Part shown: positions 5,182 through 10,954 of the stretch, piece by piece
Numbering within the stretch: position 1 is the stretch's first letter
Layout: every line of letters starts with the position of its first letter
NCBI GenBank assembly: GCA_964502665.1
Contig: CAZCXP010000085.1
Location: 1 to 10,954, forward strand
Origin: SOKG01 sp964502665
GTDB lineage: Bacteria; Chloroflexota; Dehalococcoidia; SZUA-161
Direction: 5' to 3'
Length of the DNA: 10,954 bases
Notes under the pieces: model-generated
Told to the model about the DNA's origin: nothing
Seen by the model: the letters and a program-made list of their open reading frames with translations, nothing else
Database searches by the model: none
Made by a program: the position numbers and the translations under genes

Positions 5182-6979
5182 TGTTTTCAATCGATTCCTC
5201 TGTTTGTCGCCGTCGGCTTACCACGCTCCAGCCGATAACCCCCATCACGACGACCCCTGAGGCTATCATCATGTAGATCGTCTTGCTCTGTATCCCGGAG
5301 ACGAAGCCGCTTGATGAGTTCTTGATCAACTCATTGCCCTTCTCCACCATTAACGCCTCTACGCCCTCGTACTCCGATGGATCGGCCATTATTTCTTCTA
5401 GCCGGGGTTCTCCTATGTTGGCGTAGGCCTGCCCTGCGGCTATGTAGATAGCGAGGGAGGTAAGAAGCAGCACCACGGCCATCCAGGCCAGTCGGCTTCT
5501 CCAGTTGCGGCCGCCGGAAAAGCCAATGAAGAAAAGGGATATAAAGGGTATCAGCCAGAGGGTCCACAGCCAGTCTCTGCCAGTGCCGACCCAGTGGCGC
5601 GCAGTGTCAAAGGCGTCGAGGGCTTCCTCTTCATCCGAAAGCTCTTCTCTCAGATCGGTCTCGGTCAGGGTGTAGCCGCTCTCTATCCAGCCGCGTACAT
5701 CCTCAAGTGTCTCCTCAGCATCGTCATCCAGCTCATCCAAGAGGTCGACTTCGGTGAACGTCCAGCCCTCTGAGACCCAATCGCGGGCCTCGTCCAGGAA
5801 ATCCTCATTCTCCTCGCCTATCGATTGCCTCAGGTCAGCATCGGTGTAAACCCACTGGTCTGGTATCTTGTCCAGGATCTGCTGGTTGATCAAGTCGGCG
5901 AAATCAATGTGGTGCGCCTCTTTGAATTCCTGATACTCCTGCAGACTGCTGAACAAAGCCTGAAGTTTCTCGTCGGCCAGCTCCGTGAGGGCGTCGAGGG
6001 CGTCAGTCTTTCTGTCGGTCAGGTCGACCGTTACCTCGATGCTGTCCGTTTCTCCTTTGGCGTAGGCGGCGATGCCGTTGATGAGCTCAGTGAGCTGCGC
6101 CTCTACCCAGGAATGGGGCAGCACCTCCTTGATGGTGGAGTCGATCTCTTCCCGCCTCAAGCTGACGCCAAACGGCAGGCCGACAATTGATGCGAGGTTC
6201 GCCTCGATGGTGGGCGTTATCATCTCATCCAGCAGGTAATCATAGGTCTCCTCCCGGCTGAATAGGTCGAGAACGGCTTCAGCCGCTGCATCGACTCGGT
6301 CCCGCAGGTGAATTGTGATGGTGAATTCATCCGAGTCGCCCGTCATATACGGCTTCACGGAGTCGATGGCAGCCTCCGCCTGCGAGACTATCCAGTCCTC
6401 GGCGACCACTGTCCTCAGTGAGCCTTCTATCTCTTCCTTGCTGAGGTCAAGGGTGTAGGGCAACTCGTCCAGGTTCTCCAGCACCTGGTCGGCCAGGTAC
6501 GACATTACATCGTCATAGATGCTTGTAAATACATCGCCCTCGGCTTCGAGTATATCCTCCTTGGTTACCTCGACAGCCGTGTCTATCCTGTCCCGAAGGA
6601 CCAAAGTATATGTGAATTCATCGGTGTCGCCCAAAAAGTACGGGATTATCGAATTGGTTGCCGATTCCACCTGGTCCTGGAGCCACTCGGGAGGCAGTGC
6701 CTTCCTGGCGGAGGAGACGAGCTCGTCCTCAATGGCGGATATGTCTATGTCGAAATCCGATGAATCGTCCGTTTCCATCTCCTCCTCTACCTCATCCAGC
6801 GCCACTGGCAGAAGCTCGTCATAGACGAAGTTATACACATCCGCCTGCCGCATCTGGTCGTTGTAGAACCCGGGGTTGAGCACGGTGTCATTTACCTGTG
6901 TTACCAGTAGTACGACGATAAGCGTGAAGATGAAGCCGATGATCATGGGGATGGTCAATATCCGTCTAAACCATATCAT
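5174..6979 (-). CDS. acidic repeat-containing membrane protein, unknown function
   Basis: A 601-residue protein I cannot assign to a named family. From the ATG at 6979: a membrane helix at about 9-28; a large, very acidic region of about 440 residues, probably outside the membrane; membrane helices at about 471-488 and 497-518; a loop; a last helix at about 567-587; and a cytoplasmic SRRRQTEE tail. Charges (RNWRSR between helices 2 and 3, RRR at the end) fit four helices with both ends inside. The outer part contains three copies of a ~96-residue repeat and then three exact-length 30-residue repeats (listed separately). It is last in a probable operon with the genes at 7114 and 7601. The frame is open to a TTG at 7015 (12 more residues), but no ribosome site precedes it; GAGG lies 12 nt before the ATG. 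A role in envelope structure, adhesion or ion binding is guesswork. Confidence 0.8.
   Translation of the reverse strand: MIWFRRILTIPMIIGFIFTLIVVLLVTQVNDTVLNPGFYNDQMRQADVYNFVYDELLPVALDEVEEEMETDDSSDFDIDISAIEDELVSSARKALPPEWLQDQVESATNSIIPYFLGDTDEFTYTLVLRDRIDTAVEVTKEDILEAEGDVFTSIYDDVMSYLADQVLENLDELPYTLDLSKEEIEGSLRTVVAEDWIVSQAEAAIDSVKPYMTGDSDEFTITIHLRDRVDAAAEAVLDLFSREETYDYLLDEMITPTIEANLASIVGLPFGVSLRREEIDSTIKEVLPHSWVEAQLTELINGIAAYAKGETDSIEVTVDLTDRKTDALDALTELADEKLQALFSSLQEYQEFKEAHHIDFADLINQQILDKIPDQWVYTDADLRQSIGEENEDFLDEARDWVSEGWTFTEVDLLDELDDDAEETLEDVRGWIESGYTLTETDLREELSDEEEALDAFDTARHWVGTGRDWLWTLWLIPFISLFFIGFSGGRNWRSRLAWMAVVLLLTSLAIYIAAGQAYANIGEPRLEEIMADPSEYEGVEALMVEKGNELIKNSSSGFVSGIQSKTIYMMIASGVVVMGVIGWSVVSRRRQTEESIENTT
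5579..5848 (-). repeat. three tandem 30-residue protein repeats
   Basis: Residues 378-467 of the acidic membrane protein are three back-to-back units of exactly 30 residues. They begin YTDADL, FTEVDL and LTETDL, and carry an acidic middle and then ARDWVSEG, VRGWIESG and ARHWVGTG. The consensus is [YFL]T-x2-DL-x2-[ES]-(acidic)-x-[AV]-R-x-W-[VI]-x-[ST]-G. The block ends directly at the second membrane helix, like a stalk joining the outer domain to the membrane. Confidence 0.75.
5996..6727 (-). repeat. three ~96-residue protein repeats
   Basis: Residues 85-136, 182-233 and 277-328 of the acidic membrane protein align without gaps over 52 positions. Shared positions include a Trp (99, 196, 291), Gln four residues later, then Y-x2-G-[DE]-x-D, alternating T/hydrophobic residues, and D-R (130-131, 227-228, 322-323) followed by D/T-x-A. 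Spacing is 97 and 95 residues. The linkers before each core (VYDELL, IYDDVM, LLDEMI) also look alike, so the full unit spans the whole ~96 residues. Confidence 0.75.
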
Positions 6980-7019
6980 AGCGACAAGCGGCCTCAGGCC
7001 CTCCTTCTTCAACAATTAG

Positions 7020-7059
7020 TGTTGGAGAGATAGCGCTATTCGCAGTTTCCTGCCCAACA
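7020..7059 (-). other. weak hairpin in the leader of the acidic membrane gene
   Basis: TGTTGG (7020-7025) pairs with CCAACA (7054-7059), and GCG/CGC pair within the loop (7033-7035 with 7041-7043). It lies in the 98-134 bp gap between two minus-strand membrane genes, just before the 5174-6979 gene. It might affect relative expression within the operon. The inner stem is too short to be sure. Confidence 0.2.
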
Positions 7060-7113
7060 TTAGCACATCGGGCATCGGTTGCGCAATAGTACCTTCGACT
7101 AACTGGGGTTCTC

Positions 7114-7563
7114 CTATGTAGACAGGAGGCGCCTCTTCTTCAGCAGTGCGAAGACGATGACAGCGACGAATGACATCTCCAGGCCGAATCCCCAGGGCGT
7201 TTCGACCCAGGAAAACCAATCGTGTACAGGCTCTTGACCTGTTATCGGCCGCAGAATAAGCCAGTCAATGATGTCTGGAGCCAAAGCCCACATCATCCCC
7301 CACCAGTAGTGACGCAGCAACCAGCCCACCGCCAAAGTAACGATAACCAATGCGATAAGGGTGAGAATGCTTGGCGCATCGTGAGGATAGGGGAGAAAAT
7401 GAAGGATGGCAGGGGAGCCTGAGGGCCAGGGGTAGGGAGCATGCCACATCGTCGTGCTATCGAGGATGGCGGCGCTTGCAAAGGCAACCACTGCCGTTGG
7501 CAGTTTTCGCTTCAGGCCTGCCTGGCAAAGAGCTCCTATGGCCATATGGCTGGGTGCAAACAT
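7114..7563 (-). CDS. small polytopic membrane protein, hypothetical
   Basis: A 149-residue membrane protein with hydrophobic stretches at about 21-36, 64-83, 86-104 and 126-142, and a positively charged end (KKRRLL) that should lie in the cytoplasm. It begins MFAPSHMAIG and has PDIID at 96-100, plus several His (6, 41, 55, 61, 85, 114). The N-terminal SH-x2-IG and the PDxxD box recall DUF457/YdjM-type membrane proteins that begin with a [ST]H-x3-G motif and carry PDID. The arrangement differs, however, and the HRGxTHS motif is missing, so this is only a hint. GGAAGGGAAGGG precedes the ATG. It follows the SMR gene by 37 bp and precedes the acidic membrane gene, suggesting one transcript. Confidence 0.75.
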   Translation of the reverse strand: MFAPSHMAIGALCQAGLKRKLPTAVVAFASAAILDSTTMWHAPYPWPSGSPAILHFLPYPHDAPSILTLIALVIVTLAVGWLLRHYWWGMMWALAPDIIDWLILRPITGQEPVHDWFSWVETPWGFGLEMSFVAVIVFALLKKRRLLST

Positions 7564-7600
7564 AATCCCTTCCCTTCCTCACATGATTTTACGATTTCCT

Positions 7601-7924
7601 TCAATGACTTGCTCCGCTGGAATACAGGCCGATCACGCCGCCTATGACAAGAACCGTTGAAGCGATTCTCAGGGCGCTTACAGGCTCCTTGAAGTACACG
7701 ATGCCGACAGCGCTTATCAACAGAACCCCCAACCCGGCCCATATGGCATAGGCGACACTCACATCTATGCGCTTCAGGGCGAAGGCGAAGGCGGCAAAGG
7801 AGAGTCCGTAGAAGATGAATATCAGTACAGAAGGAGTCAACTTAGAAAACCCGTCGGATAACTTCATGCTGGTGGTGCCACAGACCTCCAGGACAATCGC
7901 TAAGGCGAGATACACCCAATACAC
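7601..7924 (-). CDS. SMR family small multidrug exporter (Qac/EmrE type)
   Basis: A 107-residue protein with four membrane helices, the usual length for this family, which works as an antiparallel dimer exchanging protons for cationic drugs or quaternary ammonium compounds. Seen: the essential membrane Glu at residue 13 (LALAIVLEVCGTTSMKLSDGF) and the signature AYAIWAGLGVLLIS in helix 3, with Trp62. The GTT-x-MK motif after the Glu places it with Qac/EmrE-type exporters rather than the guanidinium exporters, which have a Trp-Ala type sequence there. The start is a GTG at 7924 with a near-perfect AGGAGGT 6-7 nt upstream. It is probably the first gene of a three-gene membrane operon. Only one SMR gene is present, so a homodimer is expected. 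The physiological substrate is not known. Confidence 0.9.
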   Translation of the reverse strand: MYWVYLALAIVLEVCGTTSMKLSDGFSKLTPSVLIFIFYGLSFAAFAFALKRIDVSVAYAIWAGLGVLLISAVGIVYFKEPVSALRIASTVLVIGGVIGLYSSGASH

Positions 7925-8004
7925 TGGAACACCTCCTAAAGTTCGAGAAGTTGCAGACGGTACGATTGGGAATAGCTTTTTCAGCTTCAGCCATAGGTAT
8001 TGCT

Positions 8005-8033
8005 ATCATAGGCTCTGGGAGTCGTCAAGGCAA
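8005..8033 (-). promoter_or_regulatory. candidate promoter for the SMR operon
   Basis: Read on the minus strand, TTGCCT (8028-8033) and TATGAT (8005-8010) are separated by exactly 17 bp, a good match to a sigma-70 promoter. It would start transcription near 7998, giving a leader of about 75 nt before the GTG at 7924. No ykkC-type guanidine riboswitch motif was recognised in that leader. Confidence 0.4.
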
Positions 8034-8129
8034 GGATGAAAAAGACCAGGAACCGATGAAGCCTGGATATGGAGAGCGCCGGGTTTCACTTTTGGATGGG
8101 GTTTGTGGTAAACTTTATGAAGCTAACTG

Positions 8130-8184
8130 TTGACAAAAGCAAAAAAAGATATAATCTTATCTGAGGTAGTATAATCTTATCTGA
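8130..8184 (+). promoter_or_regulatory. radical SAM gene promoter region with phased repeats
   Basis: A consensus TTGACA (8130-8135) is followed after an A-rich 14 bp by TATAAT (8150-8155); the usual gap is 17. TATAAT is the start of a 15-bp sequence, TATAATCTTATCTGA, which is repeated perfectly at 8150-8164 and 8170-8184, 20 bp apart, close to two turns of the helix. The first copy also holds AGATA (8147-8151) and TATCT (8158-8162) as inverted arms. It may be a regulator-bound promoter, or two alternative -10 elements. Confidence 0.45.
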
Positions 8185-8219
8185 AATACAACGAACCGCC
8201 AAAGGTAGAGGAGACTAGT

Positions 8220-9734
8220 TTGAAAATACTCTTGGTCTATCCACAGTATCCAGATACCTTCTGGAGCTTCCGGCATGCGCTTAGAGTCGTTGCTAAGAAG
8301 GCAGCTTTTCCGCCTCTGGGCTTATTGACTGTAGCTGCGATGCTTCCCCAGGAGTGGGACATGAAGCTGGTAGACATGAATGCAACGTCCCTGACAGACG
8401 AAGACATCAAGTGGGCTGACTACGTGTTTATCAGTGCTATGGTGGTGCAAAGAGACTCGGTGAGAGAAGTTATCAGGAGATGTAAGAAGCTTAACGCTAG
8501 GATGGTTGCCGGCGGCCCACTTTTTACTAGCGAACCCGAGAAATTTGAGGAAGTGGACCATTTGGTGCTTGATGAGGCCGAGGTTACCCTTCCGCCTTTT
8601 CTGGAGGACCTGGAAAGGGGATGTGCCAAACCTGTCTACACATCCAAAGAACGCCCGGATTTGAGCAGAACCCCTCTGCCGCTGTGGTCCCTTCTGGACC
8701 TGAAGAAATACTCCACGATGAGCATTCAGTACTCTCGAGGATGCCCCTACAATTGTGAATTCTGCGATATCATCATACTTAACGGGCACAAACCGCGAAC
8801 CAAGAGCAAAGACCAGATCCTGGCCGAGTTCGATGTGTTATACAACCGGGGCTGGCGAGATGGCGTGTTTGTTGTCGATGACAACTTCATCGGCAATAAG
8901 AGGAAATTGAAGGAGGAGATCCTACCGGCAATAATTGAGTGGCAGAAGATGAGAAGATATCCCTCTCTGCTACTCACAGAGGCCTCCCTAAACCTTGCTG
9001 ATGATGAAGAGCTAATGCGATTGATGGTCGAGGCCGGGTTCAACACCGTGTTTATTGGCATTGAAAGTCCGAATGAGGAGAGTCTGGCTGAGTGTAGTAA
9101 GCATCAGAATAGGGGGCGTGACCTGGTTGCTGCAGTTAAGAAGATTCAGAATCACGGCTTGCAGGTGCAGGGGGGATTTATCTTGGGATTTGATAGTGAT
9201 CCTGTGTCCATCTTCAAAAGCATGCTCAACTTCATTGAAAAGAGCGGGATCGTTACCGCTATGGTCGGTTTGCTGAATGCACCTCCTGGAACCAGGCTGT
9301 ACCAGCGCCTGAAGAAGGAGAACCGCTTGTTGGAGACCGTTATTTCTGGCGACAATACCGACTGCTCCATGAACTTCATTCCCAAGATGGATCGCGAAAC
9401 GCTCATTAATGGCTATCAGCATATCATGTCTACGATCTACTCACCCAAGCAGTTCTACGAGCGGACCAGGATATTCCTCAAGGAGTACAGGCCCCGGAGA
9501 ACAAGAGGGATAACCCGGCTCCAGTTCTGGCATCTCTGGGCATTTGTCAGGTCCATGTGGTTTTTGGGCGTTAAGGAGAGGGGGAGGAGGCAATACTGGA
9601 GATTCTTTGTTTCCACCCTGTTGAGGCATCCTCGCTTCTTCCCGCTGTCCATGGCCCTTGCTGTCTACGGGTTTCATTTCCGGACAGTTGTCCGTGAGTA
9701 TATTGGCTCATCCGTCAAGGATGCTCCAGCCTGA
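8220..9734 (+). CDS. B12-binding radical SAM protein (class B methylase type)
   Basis: A 504-residue protein. Residues 1-135 form a cobalamin-binding fold (MKILLVYPQYP, PPLGLLTVAAMLP, VAGGPLFTSEP) without the DxHxxG motif, as is usual for class B radical SAM methylases. Residues 165-370 form the radical SAM barrel with the [4Fe-4S] cysteines 175, 179 and 182 (SRGCPYNCEFCD), VDDNFIGNKRK (219-229), FIGIESPNEESL (278-289) and a GGFILGFDSD strand (318-327). The C-terminal part (YSPKQFYERTRIFLKEYRP at 407-425, then basic and hydrophobic stretches) matches DUF4070, as in the hopanoid methylases HpnP/HpnR and many uncharacterised relatives. It may methylate an unreactive carbon of a lipid or other metabolite; the substrate cannot be read from the sequence. 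The start is TTG at 8220 with GAGGAG 6 nt upstream. It stands alone on its strand. Confidence 0.88.
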   Translation: MKILLVYPQYPDTFWSFRHALRVVAKKAAFPPLGLLTVAAMLPQEWDMKLVDMNATSLTDEDIKWADYVFISAMVVQRDSVREVIRRCKKLNARMVAGGPLFTSEPEKFEEVDHLVLDEAEVTLPPFLEDLERGCAKPVYTSKERPDLSRTPLPLWSLLDLKKYSTMSIQYSRGCPYNCEFCDIIILNGHKPRTKSKDQILAEFDVLYNRGWRDGVFVVDDNFIGNKRKLKEEILPAIIEWQKMRRYPSLLLTEASLNLADDEELMRLMVEAGFNTVFIGIESPNEESLAECSKHQNRGRDLVAAVKKIQNHGLQVQGGFILGFDSDPVSIFKSMLNFIEKSGIVTAMVGLLNAPPGTRLYQRLKKENRLLETVISGDNTDCSMNFIPKMDRETLINGYQHIMSTIYSPKQFYERTRIFLKEYRPRRTRGITRLQFWHLWAFVRSMWFLGVKERGRRQYWRFFVSTLLRHPRFFPLSMALAVYGFHFRTVVREYIGSSVKDAPA

Positions 9735-9764
9735 GGCTCCGGCAACAAACCGGGCTCATCAGCC
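9733..9764. other. small overlapping hairpins between convergent genes
   Basis: GAG-x3-CCGG (9733-9742) can pair with CCGG-x-CTC (9750-9757), and GGCT (9753-9756) with AGCC (9761-9764). They lie just after the radical SAM stop, in the 117-bp gap before the convergent acetyltransferase gene. There is no T-run, so use as a terminator is uncertain. Nothing else is seen in this gap. Confidence 0.2.
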
Positions 9765-9851
9765 GATTCAAGCCCTACCCCTGCATGAATCCACTGCATT
9801 CACATCCACCGCCATTGGTTCCAGTCTACGCGCGAATAGAGAGAGTCGGGG

Positions 9852-10832
9852 TCACTTGAGAGCTATGCGGCAACTGTGGATAGGGATTTCTTTGCCGCCC
9901 AGGCGGTATTTGTATTCGTCGGCTCCTTTCAGGAAGTCGAATCTCTTCCTTCCCCTCTCGATACTGTCTTTGATAGCGAGGACTTTGGAGAGAAAACCTA
10001 CGCTCAAGTGGCTGTGTCGGGGATCATAGCCGCTGTTGTACAGGTATACCTCGTCGTTGTAGTCGAAGCACATAACAGCGGCAACAGGCAGCGTATCGAT
10101 TTTCAAAACGCCGAATCTCAAGAGTCCGGCTCCAGCCATAGTCTCTGCTATTGACCTGAAGAAAGACTCCATCCTGGCGGTCATGAAGGCTGCCTTGTCT
10201 CTCCTGCTGTCCCGAAGCAGCTTGAGAAAGACGTCCATTGTTTCCTGAATGGTCTCCGCGTCCTCGGTAGTGCTGTATTCTATGTCGCCTGCCTCATATA
10301 GTCTCCTCAGCTTGCGACCCACCTCGCGTCGCTGCTTTGCGGCCAACATCTGGAGGTATTCCTCCCAGGCAGCGGGCAAATCCAGGCCCAGTGAAACGTC
10401 TTCAAGAGCGCAGGAGACCGTACTTCCCTGATCCTTGGCCAGATCGACCAGGTTCGTATACGCTGCGGACTCAGGTCTCAGTGACTCCAGGTACAGCTCG
10501 CTTATGTCGCTATGCCTCAGATGGTCAAGCAGGAGGGTGAAAAAAGCCTGCTCTTTCCCCGGGGCGACAACGAAGTCCATGTAATCGCAGACATCGGTGC
10601 TGCCGATGAAGGAAGCCCTGCCGTCCTTGAACATCAGGGGGGCGATACCTATTACATTTCCGTCTTCTCTAATATCGCACAGGTGTTTCTCAGCTCCAGT
10701 CCCGAACTCATGCCACCAGGCTTCCAGCCAGGGGGGCAGAACGAAGACAGAGCCCCACGCAAGGCAGTGGCGCAGGTCTGTCCATGAGGAAGACAGGCTG
10801 TCAAAACTCTGCTCGGTGAGACTATAGCTCAT
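9852..10832 (-). CDS. BioF2/CelD-like GNAT acetyltransferase
   Basis: A cytoplasmic protein of 326 residues with the fold of the Acetyltransf_6 (BioF2-like, CelD) family of GNAT enzymes, related to the FemABX fold. Seen: an N-terminal half with FVLPPWLEAWWHEFG (30-44) and MFKDGRASFIG (67-77); the GNAT half with AKQRREVGRKLRRLYEAG (165-182), a central strand LRFGVLKIDTLPVAAVMCF (238-256), YNSGYD (265-270), and the family hallmark FDFLKGADEYKYRLGG (298-313). Members acylate amines or sugars, often in envelope or polysaccharide pathways, and the acceptor is unknown here. The ATG at 10832 starts where the family domain starts, but lacks a good ribosome site; the frame is open to a TTG at 10901, next to the repeat at the window end. 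It converges with the radical SAM gene. Confidence 0.8.
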   Translation of the reverse strand: MSYSLTEQSFDSLSSSWTDLRHCLAWGSVFVLPPWLEAWWHEFGTGAEKHLCDIREDGNVIGIAPLMFKDGRASFIGSTDVCDYMDFVVAPGKEQAFFTLLLDHLRHSDISELYLESLRPESAAYTNLVDLAKDQGSTVSCALEDVSLGLDLPAAWEEYLQMLAAKQRREVGRKLRRLYEAGDIEYSTTEDAETIQETMDVFLKLLRDSRRDKAAFMTARMESFFRSIAETMAGAGLLRFGVLKIDTLPVAAVMCFDYNDEVYLYNSGYDPRHSHLSVGFLSKVLAIKDSIERGRKRFDFLKGADEYKYRLGGKEIPIHSCRIALK

Positions 10833-10908
10833 ACCTGCCGGTACAAGTCTATCACCTTGCTCTGGTTGAATCAATTTCGCCCGCCAATGCCCAGAGCTCA
10901 ATGCAGTG

Positions 10909-10954
10909 AATCCCCCTATTTCCCCCTTTTGAAAAGGGGGATTAAAGGGGGATT
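10909..10954. repeat. G/C-run inverted repeat at window end
   Basis: CCCCCTTTTGAAAAGGGGG (10922-10940) is a perfect palindrome with 9-bp arms. It is nested in a longer imperfect inverted repeat: AATCCCCC at 10909-10916 and GGGGGATT at 10947-10954. Elements made of C5/G5 runs flanked by T/A like this are common intergenic repeats in several bacterial genomes. It sits just upstream of the acetyltransferase gene and may continue beyond the window. Confidence 0.6.

Noticed and set aside
7016..7219. 67-codon minus-strand frame overlapping the end of the 149-residue membrane gene
   Set aside because: Its codons overlap the better supported membrane protein in another frame, and it has no recognisable motif.
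7925..8000. Possible guanidine (ykkC) riboswitch before the SMR gene
   Set aside because: SMR genes are often controlled this way, but the conserved ykkC sequence blocks were not found, and the protein looks Qac-type, not guanidinium-exporter type.
7951..8133. 60-codon plus-strand frame between the SMR and radical SAM genes
   Set aside because: It lies over the candidate SMR promoter, lacks family motifs and a good ribosome site.
1..10954. CRISPR array, integrase or insertion sequence
   Set aside because: No regularly spaced repeats of CRISPR size and no transposase or integrase motifs were seen on either strand.

Overview
This 10.95 kb window looks like a bacterial chromosome segment of moderate GC, with no rRNA, tRNA, CRISPR array or intact transposon seen. 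Taxonomy is tentative. G/C-run intergenic inverted repeats at both ends, a TreT-like GT4 enzyme, a compact PPDK and a DUF4070-type B12 radical SAM protein together would fit an uncultured anaerobe such as a Chloroflexota (Dehalococcoidia-like) lineage. That is inference from gene content, not a phylogenetic result.

Layout from left to right. Positions 1-100 hold two G/C-rich hairpins. Positions 100-730 are mostly non-coding, with one doubtful 59-residue ORF and a hairpin cluster just downstream of the next gene. Positions 731-3022 (minus) encode a short pyruvate,phosphate dikinase, preceded on the same strand by a small Cys-containing ORF (3091-3315). Positions 3316-3897 lack an intact gene but contain an operator-like palindrome (3337-3361), a fossil of an ABC drug/ABC-2 type exporter (3490-3686: ATPase N-terminus fused in frame to a permease C-terminus, then frameshifted), and a promoter region with a tandem 14-bp repeat. 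Positions 3898-5181 (plus) encode a TreT-family trehalose synthase-like glycosyltransferase. It converges with, and overlaps by 8 bp, a minus-strand cluster running from 7924 to 5174: an SMR-type small multidrug exporter, a ~149-residue polytopic membrane protein, and a ~600-residue membrane protein whose large acidic extracytoplasmic region is built from two different families of internal repeats. From 8220 to 9734 (plus) lies a B12-binding radical SAM protein of the class B methylase type, with a promoter region carrying a 15-bp direct repeat at exactly 20-bp spacing. The last gene (minus, 9852-10832) is a BioF2/CelD-like GNAT acetyltransferase, followed by a 46-bp inverted repeat at the window end.

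How the genes might work together: PPDK links pyruvate and PEP; TreT would make or use trehalose from a nucleotide sugar. The three membrane genes form a probable operon concerned with the cell envelope or export. The radical SAM protein and the GNAT protein are probably envelope- or metabolite-modifying enzymes with unknown substrates. Nothing here forms a recognisable named multi-gene system. The most unusual items are the repeat-built acidic membrane protein with its operon partners, the ABC transporter deletion scar, and the phased repeats in front of the radical SAM gene.
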